This document shows positions 25,319 through 33,049 of a DNA stretch of 64,000 nucleotides, piece after piece; positions within the stretch are counted from its first letter, which is position 1; each line of letters begins with the position of its first letter. Under the pieces are notes generated by a model, which had not been told where the DNA came from, did no database searches, and was given only the letters and a program-made list of their open reading frames with translations. Source of the stretch: Streptomyces sp. NBC_00576 (GTDB lineage Bacteria > Actinomycetota > Actinomycetes > Streptomycetales > Streptomycetaceae); contig NZ_CP107780.1 in the NCBI RefSeq assembly GCF_036345175.1, positions 9,548,001-9,612,000 on the forward strand, read 5' to 3'. Made by a program: the position numbers and the translations under genes.

Positions 25319-25404
25319 GCCTTGCCTCCTGGTTGAGGGCTGTCCTTCGACCTTCCCGCGCGCCGATGGGGCGCGCAACGCGTACGCCGACCACCGGCTC
25401 TCTC

Positions 25405-25905
25405 TCAGCGCCCCGAGTGCTCCGTCAGCCGGTCCAGAAACCCGGCCTGTGCTGTCACGATCACCGCCCGCGCCTCATCGAGCCCGAACCACCGCACCCG
25501 GTCCAGCTCGGGAAACTCCCGCTCCCGCCCCGAGCCCCGGGGCCACTCCATGCGGAACGTGCCCGGCACCACGGCCGCCGGATCGAGGTCCGCCTCGACC
25601 GCCCACGCCGTGACGACCTTCCCGCCGGCCTGTCGGACCTCGCCCAGCGGCACGGCCTCACCCTCGGGCGGCGCCAGCCCCAGCTCCTCCCGGAACTCGC
25701 GGCGCGCGGCGTCCCAGGCCGTCTCCCCGTCCGCGTACTCGCCCTTGGGAATCGTCCAGGCCCCGGCATCGCGGCGGGCGAAGAAGGGTCCGCCCATGTG
25801 CCCGAGCAGCACCTCCAGCCCCTGACCGGGCGGGGCCTGGCGGCGGAACAGCAACAGCCCGGCACTGCGCTTCCCGTTCGGCACTGCCTTCGCCTTCTCC
25901 GTCAC
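25405..25905 (-). CDS. NUDIX hydrolase
   Basis: 166 residues from a GTG at 25905 that overlaps the ligase stop (GTGA), with GGAGG upstream. The NUDIX box GX5EX7REUXEEXGU is complete from GEYADGETAWDAARREFREE to LGL. NUDIX enzymes cleave nucleoside diphosphates linked to another group, such as oxidised nucleotides or nucleotide sugars. Coupling to an ATP-dependent DNA ligase suggests a joint role in DNA upkeep, or in processing ligase-linked AMP compounds, but nothing in the sequence fixes the substrate. Confidence 0.9.
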   Translation of the reverse strand: MTEKAKAVPNGKRSAGLLLFRRQAPPGQGLEVLLGHMGGPFFARRDAGAWTIPKGEYADGETAWDAARREFREELGLAPPEGEAVPLGEVRQAGGKVVTAWAVEADLDPAAVVPGTFRMEWPRGSGREREFPELDRVRWFGLDEARAVIVTAQAGFLDRLTEHSGR

Positions 25906-27440
25906 CCTGCCACCTCCGGGTGTGCGGCCAGCAGGGTCTCGACGGTGTCGGCCTCTTCCGGGGTCTTGTCCTCGCGGTAGCGGACGACGCGGGCGAAGCG
26001 GAGGGTGACGCCGGCCGGATAGCGGGTGGACCGCTGAAGACCGTCGTACGCGATCTCGACGACCAGCTCCGGCCGTACGGTCACCACCCAGCCGTCGTCC
26101 GACACGGCCAGCGCCTGGAGCCGTTCGGTCTGCCAGGTCAGCATCGCGTCGGTCATGCCCTTGAAGGTCTTGCCGAGCATGGCGAACGACCCGTCGGGGT
26201 TGCGGGCCGCGAGGTGGAGGTTCGACAGTTTCCCGGTACGGCGTCCGTGGCCCCACTCGGCTGCCAGCACCACCAGGTCGAGCATGTGTACGGGCTTGAC
26301 CTTCAGCCAGGCCGCACCGCGTCGGCCCGCGCTGTAGGGGGCGTCGAGGGCCTTGACCACGACGCCCTCGTGGCCGCGCGCGAGCGTGTCGGCGAGGAAC
26401 CTCTCGGCGGCGGGGAGTTCTGCGGGGCCGCCGGCCAGCAGGCGTCGCACGCGCATCGGCTCGGGGACCAGGCGGGCCAGGGCCGTGTGCCGCTCGACGA
26501 AGGGGAGGTCGAGGAGGTCCTGGCCGTCGACCGAGAGCGCGTCGAAGAAGACGGGGGAGACGGGTGTCTCCCGGGCCGCCGACTCCACGTCGACGCGCGA
26601 GCCGACGCGTCCGGCGGTCTCCTGGAAGGAACGCGGGCGCCCGGCCTCGTCCAGAGCGATCACCTCGCCGTCCAGGATGAATCGCTTGCCTCTCAACGTC
26701 CGTGCGGCGGTGGTCAGTTCGGGCAGTCGGTCGGTGATGTCGTCGAGGGTCCGGGTGTAGAGCCGTACGTCGTCGCCGTCGCGGTGGACCTGGACGCGGA
26801 TGCCGTCCAGTTTCTCCTCGACGGCGCAGGCGCCGAGCTTCCCGACGGCCTCCGCCACCGAGGAGGCGCTGTGCGCGAGCATCGGCAGGACGGGGCGGCC
26901 GACGGTGAGCCGGAAACGGGCGAGGGCCGTCGGTCCGTCGGCGAGCAGGGCCTGCGCGACGGGCTGGATCGCGCCCGCGAGCATCACCGCCCGCCGTACG
27001 TCCGCCGCCGGTGCCTCGGTGGCCGCCGCCAGCCCTTCCACGGCGACCGCGTCCAGGGCGCCCTGACGTACCTCACCTGTGATCAGCGCGAACAGGAACC
27101 GCTGCTCGTCCGCGGTGGCGGCTGCCAGCAACTCGCCCACCAGGCGCCTGCGTTCGGCCTGCGAGCCGGCTCCGGTGACCGCGCCGATCGCGGTGAGGCG
27201 GGCGTCGACGTCGAGGACGGTGAGCGACGGCTCGGCGGCGCCGGGGACTTTCTGATCCAGCACCTTCCATCCGATGCCCAGCCGCCCTTGCGGTAGCCGT
27301 CCGGCGAGATACGGGATGACGATCGGCACGTCGTCGGGGTCGGCGTCCCGGAACAGTTCGGCGAGCAGGGCGATCTTGCGTGACCGGGCGGAGGTGGCGG
27401 CGACTTCCTGGGACACGTGGGCGAGCCTGGTCAGGAGCAT
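25902..27440 (-). CDS. ATP-dependent DNA ligase (LigB-type)
   Basis: 512 residues from the ATG at 27440 (MLLTRLAHVSQEVAATSARS). An N-terminal DNA-binding domain precedes the nucleotidyltransferase core with adenylated Lys210 in EEKLDGIRVQ; later motifs are FILDGEVIALD, EGVVVKALDAPY and WLKVKP (motif V). This is the actinobacterial LigB/LigC class of accessory ligases that seal nicks with ATP, distinct from the essential NAD ligase. Length matches mycobacterial LigB. It heads a two-gene unit with the NUDIX gene. An in-frame upstream extension runs into the intergenic repeat and is not coding. Confidence 0.93.
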   Translation of the reverse strand: MLLTRLAHVSQEVAATSARSRKIALLAELFRDADPDDVPIVIPYLAGRLPQGRLGIGWKVLDQKVPGAAEPSLTVLDVDARLTAIGAVTGAGSQAERRRLVGELLAAATADEQRFLFALITGEVRQGALDAVAVEGLAAATEAPAADVRRAVMLAGAIQPVAQALLADGPTALARFRLTVGRPVLPMLAHSASSVAEAVGKLGACAVEEKLDGIRVQVHRDGDDVRLYTRTLDDITDRLPELTTAARTLRGKRFILDGEVIALDEAGRPRSFQETAGRVGSRVDVESAARETPVSPVFFDALSVDGQDLLDLPFVERHTALARLVPEPMRVRRLLAGGPAELPAAERFLADTLARGHEGVVVKALDAPYSAGRRGAAWLKVKPVHMLDLVVLAAEWGHGRRTGKLSNLHLAARNPDGSFAMLGKTFKGMTDAMLTWQTERLQALAVSDDGWVVTVRPELVVEIAYDGLQRSTRYPAGVTLRFARVVRYREDKTPEEADTVETLLAAHPEVAG

Positions 27441-27492
27441 GCAGCCATGGTGCAACGGGGGTGGCGGATGCACATCCGGGCGGGGGCGGGTT

Positions 27493-27580
27493 TGTCTCGC
27501 CCCCGCCGCCCCTACCCGTCCCATCCCTGGGGGCTGCGCCCCCAGACCCCCCTTTCGCGCTGAACGCGCTCGTCCTCAAA
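27493..27580. repeat. 88-bp dispersed intergenic repeat, copy 2
   Basis: Same element as 307-394, three mismatches over 88 bases, with the identical 19-base hairpin at 27527-27545. Here it lies between divergently transcribed genes (ligase to the left, XRE regulator to the right), where a terminator is not needed for either, which argues against a simple terminator role. Confidence 0.85.
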
Positions 27581-27605
27581 CGCCGGACGGGCTGAGGGTG
27601 CCGTA

Positions 27606-27641
27606 TTGACAAACTTGCTTGCCGAAAATGCAATAGCGCCA
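27606..27641 (+). promoter_or_regulatory. Leaderless promoter of the XRE-cupin gene
   Basis: A consensus TTGACA at 27606-27611 is followed after 17 bases by TGCAAT at 27629-27634, which places the start of transcription at or next to the ATG at 27641. There is no room for a ribosome site, so the message should be leaderless. An inverted repeat TTGC-N11-GCAA (27615-27633) spans the spacer and -10 and may be the autoregulatory site. Confidence 0.65.
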
Positions 27642-28246
27642 TGGATGCCACCAGCGACGACGACACCGGCCACGTACTCGCCGAGGTGGGGCCCCGGCTG
27701 CGGCGGATTCGTAAGGAGCGAGGGGCGACCCTCGCGGGGCTCTCGGCCGCCACCGGGATCTCCGTCAGCACGTTGTCGCGGCTGGAGTCGGGGCTGCGGC
27801 GCCCCAGCCTCGAGTTGCTGCTGCCCATCGCCCGTGCGCATCGCGTCGCGCTCGACGAGCTCGTCGGAGCCCCGCCCGTCGACGATCCGCGGGTACGGGC
27901 CAAGCCGATCGTCCGGCACGGGCGGACGTATCTTCCGCTGACCCGGCAGCCGGGCGGGCTCCAGGCGTTCAAGGTGATCCTGCCGGAGAGCAGCCAGGAA
28001 CCCGAGCCGCGTACGCACGAGGGGTACGAGTGGGTGTATGTGCTGTCCGGGCGGCTCCGGCTCGTGCTCGGGGAGCACGACGTGGTGCTCGGGGCGGGGG
28101 AGGCCGCCGAGTTCGACACGCGCGTGCCGCACTGGTTCGGGTCGATGGGGGAGGGGCCCGTGGAGTTCCTCAGCCTGTTCGGTCCGCAGGGGGAGCGGAT
28201 GCACGTACGGGCGCGGCCCGCCCGTTCGCGAGGCGCGCGGTCGTGA
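27641..28246 (+). CDS. XRE-family regulator with C-terminal cupin domain
   Basis: 201 residues. The helix-turn-helix (about 16-70) includes GATLAGLSAATGISVSTLSR followed by LESGLRRPS; the cupin barrel (about 105-185) includes HEGYEWVYVLSGRLRLVLGE and VPHWFGS. Regulators of this build often control small-molecule catabolism, the cupin binding a metal or ligand. It precedes, by 116 bases on the same strand, an operon for a quinone oxidoreductase and two acyl-CoA dehydrogenases, whose separate promoter has its own inverted repeat. Regulation of that operon is possible but not shown. Confidence 0.92.
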   Translation: MDATSDDDTGHVLAEVGPRLRRIRKERGATLAGLSAATGISVSTLSRLESGLRRPSLELLLPIARAHRVALDELVGAPPVDDPRVRAKPIVRHGRTYLPLTRQPGGLQAFKVILPESSQEPEPRTHEGYEWVYVLSGRLRLVLGEHDVVLGAGEAAEFDTRVPHWFGSMGEGPVEFLSLFGPQGERMHVRARPARSRGARS

Positions 28247-28292
28247 CGTACGCGACTGTTCCGGAGCGGGCCCCGACGGTTCCCTGATGCGC

Positions 28293-28316
28293 AAGCGACC
28301 GCTTAGTATGCGGTCG
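28293..28316 (+). promoter_or_regulatory. Overlapping inverted repeats at the oxidoreductase/acyl-CoA dehydrogenase operon
   Basis: CGACCGC-N7-GCGGTCG (28296-28302 with 28310-28316) is a perfect 7-bp inverted repeat, overlapped by a second, AAGCGACCGCTT (28293-28304). TAGTAT within the spacer could be a -10 element. The site lies 47 bases before the first gene of the operon and looks like a TetR-type operator; no TetR gene is adjacent. Confidence 0.6.
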
Positions 28317-28362
28317 AGCCCGGTCAGGTGAACAAGCGAACGCAGTCCCGTGGAGGCCCCCC

Positions 28363-29340
28363 ATGCAGGCATGGCAAGTGCACCAGAACGGTGAGCCGAG
28401 CGAGGTGATGGTCCTCGGCGAGGTGGAGCGGCCGGTGCCCGGCGACGGCCAGGTGCTGCTGAAGGTGCGTGCCGCGACCATCAACTTCCCGGACGTACTG
28501 ATGTGCCGTGGGGAGTACCAGGTCAGGCCGCCGCTGCCGTTCACTCCCGGGGTGGAGATCTGCGGCGAGACCGAGGACGGCCGCCGCGTGATCGGGAACC
28601 CCGTGCTGCCGTACGGCGGTTTCGCCGAGTACGTGGTGGCGGACCCCCGCGGGCTGTTCACGGCCCCCGAGTCGTTGGACGACGCCGAGGCCGCCGCGCT
28701 CCTCATCGGTTACCAGACGGGCTGGTTCGGACTGCACCGGCGGGCCGCCCTGGAGGCCGGCGAGACGCTCCTCGTGCACGCCGCCGCGGGCGGGGTGGGC
28801 AGTGCGGCCGTACAGCTCGGGAAGGCCGCCGGAGCCACCGTCATCGGGGTCGTCGGCGGTGCCGAAAAGGTGTCTGTGGCACGCGAGTTGGGCTGCGACG
28901 TCGTCATCGACCGGCGTACGGAGGATGTTGTCGCCGTCGTCAAGGAGGCCACCGGTGGGCGTGGGGTCGACGTGGTCTACGACCCCGTCGGCGGGGAGGC
29001 CTACACCCAGTCCGCCAAGGTCGTCGCCTTCGAGGGGCGGATCGTGGTCGTCGGGTTCGCGAGTGGGACCATTCCCAGTCCTGGGCTCAACCACGCCCTC
29101 GTGAAGAACTACTCGATCATGGGCCTGCACTGGGGCCTGTACAACACCAAGAACCCGAAGCTGGTCCAGCACTGCCACGAGCAGCTCACCGAGCTGGCCG
29201 CCCGGGGCGCGATCAAGCCGCTGGTGAGCGAGCGTGTGCCGCTGAGCGGGGCATCGGCTGCCGTGCAGCGCGTCGCCGACGGTGTCACCACCGGCCGGGT
29301 CGCCGTGCTGCCCGGCCTGGAGAACGGAGCCGCCGCATGA
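28363..29340 (+). CDS. NADPH:quinone oxidoreductase family protein (zinc-free MDR)
   Basis: 325 residues of the medium-chain dehydrogenase/reductase superfamily. It lacks the structural Cys4 zinc loop and has the quinone-oxidoreductase type VHAAAGGVGSAAVQLGKAAG nucleotide site. Members reduce quinones, enoyl thioesters or similar activated double bonds with NADPH. Its stop overlaps the next start (ATGA), placing it in one operon with two acyl-CoA dehydrogenases, so an acyl-CoA-related reduction is more likely than quinone detoxification. GTGGAGG lies before the ATG. Confidence 0.9.
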   Translation: MQAWQVHQNGEPSEVMVLGEVERPVPGDGQVLLKVRAATINFPDVLMCRGEYQVRPPLPFTPGVEICGETEDGRRVIGNPVLPYGGFAEYVVADPRGLFTAPESLDDAEAAALLIGYQTGWFGLHRRAALEAGETLLVHAAAGGVGSAAVQLGKAAGATVIGVVGGAEKVSVARELGCDVVIDRRTEDVVAVVKEATGGRGVDVVYDPVGGEAYTQSAKVVAFEGRIVVVGFASGTIPSPGLNHALVKNYSIMGLHWGLYNTKNPKLVQHCHEQLTELAARGAIKPLVSERVPLSGASAAVQRVADGVTTGRVAVLPGLENGAAA

Positions 29341-30518
29341 CCGACGCCGCTGAACTCACCCGACTGACACGGGAGTTGCTGGCCGCGCATCCGCCGGCCA
29401 GCACCGACCGGCTCGACTTCCTCAGGGCCCGCTTCGACGCGGGGCTCGCCTGGGTGCACTACCCGGAGGGGCTGGGCGGCCTCGGTGCGCCGCGCACCCT
29501 CCAGGCCGTCGTGGACGCCGAGTTGGAGGCCGCGGGGGCTCCCGACAACGACCCCCGGCGCATCGGCATCGGGCTGGGCATGGCCGCGCCGACCATCCTC
29601 GGCTTCGGAACGGAGGAGCAGAAGCGGCAGTTCCTCCGGCCGCTGTGGGTGGGGGAGGAGGTCTGGTGCCAGCTGTTCTCCGAGCCGGGGGCCGGGTCCG
29701 ATCTCGCCGCGCTGGGCACTCGGGCCGTCCGTTCCGGGGACAACTGGATCGTCAACGGGCAGAAGGTGTGGACGTCCAGCGCACACCTCGCCCGCTGGGC
29801 CATCCTCATCGCCCGCACCGATCCGGACGTGCCCAAGCACAAGGGCATCACCTACTTCGTCTGCGACATGACCGACCCGGGCGTTGACGTACGGCCGCTG
29901 CGTCAGGTCACCGGGGAGGCCGAGTTCAACGAGGTGTTCCTGACCGACGTCCGTATCCCGGACGCCCATCGCCTCGGTGAGGTCGGCGACGGCTGGCGGG
30001 TCGCCCAGACCACGCTGAACAACGAGCGCGTGGCCATCGGCGGCATGCGGCTGCCCCGCGAGGGCGGCATGATCGGCCCGGTCGCGAAGACCTGGCGGGA
30101 GCGCCCGGAGCTGCGCACCCCTGATCTGCATCAGCGTTTGCTCAAGCTGTGGGTCGAGGCCGAGGTCGCCCGGCTGACGGGGGAGCGGACGCGCCAGCAG
30201 CTCGTCGCCGGCCAGCCCGGCCCGGAGGGTGCCGGCCTGAAGCTCTCCTTCGCCCGCCTCAACCAGGAGATCAGCGGCCTGGAGGTCGAACTCCTCGGTG
30301 AGGAGGGCCTGTTGTACGAGGACTGGACCATGCGTCGGCCCGAGCTGGTGGACTTCGTCGGCCGTGACGCCGGGTATCGCTACCTCCGCTCCAAGGGCAA
30401 CAGCATCGAGGGCGGGACCAGCGAGGTCCTGCTGAACATCGTCGCCGAACGCGTCCTGGGCCTGCCCAGCGAACCGCGCACCGACAAGGACGTCGCCTGG
30501 AAGGACCTCGCCCGATGA
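29337..30518 (+). CDS. Acyl-CoA dehydrogenase, first subunit of a pair
   Basis: 393 residues from the ATG at 29337. Middle-domain motifs are FSEPGAGSDLAALGTR and QKVWTSSAHLARWAILIART, and the C-terminus has SIEGGTSEVLLNIVAERVLGL. It is coupled at both ends by ATGA overlaps. Together with the next, shorter dehydrogenase it resembles the two-gene FadE pairs of actinobacteria that form alpha2-beta2 enzymes acting on unusual or side-chain acyl-CoAs, for example in steroid breakdown. The N-terminal domain is somewhat shortened compared with homotetrameric enzymes. Confidence 0.92.
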   Translation: MTDAAELTRLTRELLAAHPPASTDRLDFLRARFDAGLAWVHYPEGLGGLGAPRTLQAVVDAELEAAGAPDNDPRRIGIGLGMAAPTILGFGTEEQKRQFLRPLWVGEEVWCQLFSEPGAGSDLAALGTRAVRSGDNWIVNGQKVWTSSAHLARWAILIARTDPDVPKHKGITYFVCDMTDPGVDVRPLRQVTGEAEFNEVFLTDVRIPDAHRLGEVGDGWRVAQTTLNNERVAIGGMRLPREGGMIGPVAKTWRERPELRTPDLHQRLLKLWVEAEVARLTGERTRQQLVAGQPGPEGAGLKLSFARLNQEISGLEVELLGEEGLLYEDWTMRRPELVDFVGRDAGYRYLRSKGNSIEGGTSEVLLNIVAERVLGLPSEPRTDKDVAWKDLAR

Positions 30519-31624
30519 GCACGACGAGCACCGAGCCCGACCTGCTGTACTCGGAGGAGGAAGAGGCGCTGCGCGCCGCCGTCCGGGATCTGCTCACCGA
30601 CCACTGCGATCCGGCCGACGTGATCACCCGCATGGAGACCGACGCACCGCACGACCTCTCCCTGTGGAAGTCCCTCGCCGAGGGCATGGGCCTGGCCGGT
30701 CTGCTGGTGCCTGAGGAGCAGGGCGGCCAGGGTGCTTCGCACCGCGAAGTCGCCGTCGTACTGGAGGAGTTGGGACGCGCCGTCGCACCCGTCCCGTATC
30801 TCACGAGTGCCGTCGTCGCCACGGAGGCGCTGCTGGCAGGTACGGGCGCCGCGGCGGGCGAACTGCTCGCCGCGCTGGCCTCCGGCCGGACCGTCGGTGC
30901 CCTTGCCGTCGCGCTGAACGTTGCTCCCGGCGCCGCCTACAAGGTCGTCGCGCATGAAGGCGGCCTGCTGCACGGTGAGTTGACCGGCATCGCGGACGCC
31001 ACGGCAGCCGACGTTCTGCTGGTTCCGGCCGACGACGGCGGCCTGTACGCGGTGAACACCGACGCCGACGCCGTCACCATCACCCCGCAGGTCTCCCTGG
31101 ACCTCACCCGGCCGGTCGCCACGGTCACCTTCGACGGAGCGTCGGCCCGGCTGCTGGGCGACGCCGAACCCGCCGTACGACGCGCGCTGCGGGCCGGGGC
31201 CGGGCTGCTCGCCTCCGAGCAACTCGGGCTCGCCGAGTGGTCGTTGACCGAGACCGTGCGTTATCTGAAGGACCGCAAGCAGTTCAACCGGCCCGTCGGC
31301 GGCTTCCAGGCCGTCAAGCACCGGCTGGCCCAACTCTGGCTGGAGGTCGTCGGCCTGCGCGCCGCTGCCCGGAGCGCGGCGGACGCCCTCGCCACCGACA
31401 GCGCGGACACCGACGTCGCCGTTGCCGTCGCCCAGTCCTACGCGGCCCCCGTCGCCGTCCGCGCCGCCGAGGAGGCGCTCCAGCTGCACGGCGGCATCGG
31501 CATGACCTGGGAGCACCCGACCCACCTGTGCCTCAAGCGGGCCAAGGCCGACTCGATCGCGTACGGCACCTCCGGCGGCCACCGCGCCGCCCTCGCCGAA
31601 CTGGTCGACCTGCGCGCACCCTGA
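30515..31624 (+). CDS. Acyl-CoA dehydrogenase, second subunit of a pair
   Basis: 369 residues, starting in the ATGA overlap with its partner. C-terminal features RKQFNRPVGGFQAVKHRLAQ and QLHGGIGMTWEHPTHLCLKR are typical of FadE proteins, but the middle-domain flavin motif seen in the first subunit is degenerate here, and the region with the usual FEGTSEI motif reads SIAYGTSGGHRAAL. This asymmetry fits a heteromer in which each subunit contributes part of the active site. A strong terminator follows 20 bases after the stop. Confidence 0.9.
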   Translation: MSTTSTEPDLLYSEEEEALRAAVRDLLTDHCDPADVITRMETDAPHDLSLWKSLAEGMGLAGLLVPEEQGGQGASHREVAVVLEELGRAVAPVPYLTSAVVATEALLAGTGAAAGELLAALASGRTVGALAVALNVAPGAAYKVVAHEGGLLHGELTGIADATAADVLLVPADDGGLYAVNTDADAVTITPQVSLDLTRPVATVTFDGASARLLGDAEPAVRRALRAGAGLLASEQLGLAEWSLTETVRYLKDRKQFNRPVGGFQAVKHRLAQLWLEVVGLRAAARSAADALATDSADTDVAVAVAQSYAAPVAVRAAEEALQLHGGIGMTWEHPTHLCLKRAKADSIAYGTSGGHRAALAELVDLRAP

Positions 31625-31643
31625 CGTATCCCTGTACGGCCCC

Positions 31644-31676
31644 GAAAGCCCGCCCCTCTCGTGGGGGCGGGCTTTC
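31644..31676 (+). terminator. Terminator of the oxidoreductase/dehydrogenase operon
   Basis: GAAAGCCCGCCCC (31644-31656) pairs perfectly with 31664-31676 across a 7-base loop: a 13-bp stem, 19 bases after the last stop. No T-tract follows, as is common in Streptomyces. Confidence 0.88.
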
Positions 31677-31859
31677 CAGTGCGCGGGGCGGACGAAACGA
31701 ACACACAGCAGCACCCGTGAACGCACCGTGGCGAGTCGGCCAACTCCCTTGCGGGACCCTGCTGCTGGGCCTCACCCGGCCCGCATACTCGCGGAGGCTC
31801 CGTCACCCCGGTCGGCTCCGGAGCCGGCCCCGCATGAACTCCAGCCAGGGAGGCAGCGC

Positions 31860-32723
31860 ATGGCCCTCACCACCCGTCGCAGAGCCCTCACCGCCTTCGG
31901 CGCCGCCCTCGCGGGCACCGTCGCCCTGCCCGCGGCGCGCGCCGCCGCAGGCGAACCGACGTACGGTCCAGGCCCGTTGTGGCGCGCCCACGCCCACAAC
32001 GACTACGAGCATCCCCGCCCCCTCCTCGACGCTCTCGACCACCGCTTCGGCAGCGTCGAGGCGGACATCTACCTCGTCGGCGACCAGCTTCTCGTCGCCC
32101 ACGACCCCGCGGACCTCGACCCGGCCCGCACCCTCGAATCCCTCTACCTCGACACCCTCGCCGCCCGCGTCAGGGCCAACCACGGCTGCGTGTACCGGGG
32201 TTACCGTCGTCCGCTCCAGCTCCTCATCGACATCAAGACCGAGGGCTCGCCGACGTATCTCGAACTCGACCGCCACCTCCGCCGCTATCGGGGCCTGTTC
32301 ACGACGTACGCCCACGGTCGCGTCCACCCCGGCCCGGTCACCGCCGTGATCTCCGGCGACCGCGCCGCCCGGGTGCCCATGGAGGCCCAGCGCGTACGGC
32401 GGGCCTTCTACGACGGGCGCCTCGCCGACCTCGACACCTCGGCGCCGGCGTCCTTCGTCTCGCTGATCTCCGACAACTGGACGCTCAACTTCACCTGGCT
32501 GGGCGTCGGTGCGTTCCCGGCCGCCGAGCGCGCAAAGCTGAACGGCATCGTGTCGGCGGCCCACGCCCGCGGGCAGCAGGTGCGCTTCTGGGCCACGCCC
32601 GATGCGACAGGGCCGGCCCGGGACGCGCTGTGGGGCGAGCTCCTCGCCGCCGGCGTCGACTACCTCAACACGGACGACCTGACCGGCCTCGAAGCGTTCC
32701 TCGACGCTCACGAGACGCCGTAG
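31860..32723 (+). CDS. Secreted PLC-like/glycerophosphodiester phosphodiesterase-fold protein
   Basis: 287 residues from the ATG at 31860 with GGGAGG upstream. The N-terminus TTRRRALTAFGAALAGTVAL is a probable Tat signal peptide. The mature protein has the TIM-barrel phosphodiesterase pattern: AHAHNDYEHPRPLLDAL, VEADIYLVGDQLLVAHDP with the His pairs, then IDIKTE and a C-terminal YLNTDDL. It groups with AIM6-like PLC-like phosphodiesterases rather than classical GlpQ. The likely role is hydrolysis of phosphodiesters outside the cell; the substrate is unknown. About 180 bases upstream, after the previous terminator, hold no gene. Confidence 0.85.
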   Translation: MALTTRRRALTAFGAALAGTVALPAARAAAGEPTYGPGPLWRAHAHNDYEHPRPLLDALDHRFGSVEADIYLVGDQLLVAHDPADLDPARTLESLYLDTLAARVRANHGCVYRGYRRPLQLLIDIKTEGSPTYLELDRHLRRYRGLFTTYAHGRVHPGPVTAVISGDRAARVPMEAQRVRRAFYDGRLADLDTSAPASFVSLISDNWTLNFTWLGVGAFPAAERAKLNGIVSAAHARGQQVRFWATPDATGPARDALWGELLAAGVDYLNTDDLTGLEAFLDAHETP

Positions 32724-32844
32724 TCCTGCCGCACTCACGAGAGACCACACGTTCGGCCGACACGTCAGCCGCACGGACAAACCCTCCGCTACGCCACACT
32801 TACGGCCGAAAGCCGCGAAGTGCGCGTGGCGGAGGAGGTTGACG

Positions 32845-33039
32845 ATGGCCATTTCCATCTCTGTGGTGGTGCTGCTCCTGATCCTGGCGGTGGTCTTCCT
32901 GCGCAACGGCGCGCTGAAGCCCAGCCACGCCGTGGTCTGCGTCCTGCTCGGTTTCTATCTGGCCAGCACGAACGTGGCGCCGACAATCCACAGCGGGCTC
33001 ACGGCGACCGCGGACATCGTGAGCAGCCTCAAGCCCTGA
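32845..33039 (+). CDS. Small single-TM membrane protein
   Basis: 64 residues from an ATG preceded by GGAGGAGG at 32831-32838, a very strong ribosome site. The first ~20 residues (MAISISVVVLLLILAVVFL) are a membrane segment and a second hydrophobic stretch, AVVCVLLGFYLAST, follows. It resembles small conserved Streptomyces membrane proteins of unknown function. It is convergent with the phosphodiester glycosidase gene, with 10 bases between the stops and no terminator in the gap. Confidence 0.78.
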   Translation: MAISISVVVLLLILAVVFLRNGALKPSHAVVCVLLGFYLASTNVAPTIHSGLTATADIVSSLKP

Positions 33040-33049
33040 CGTCAGGGCG

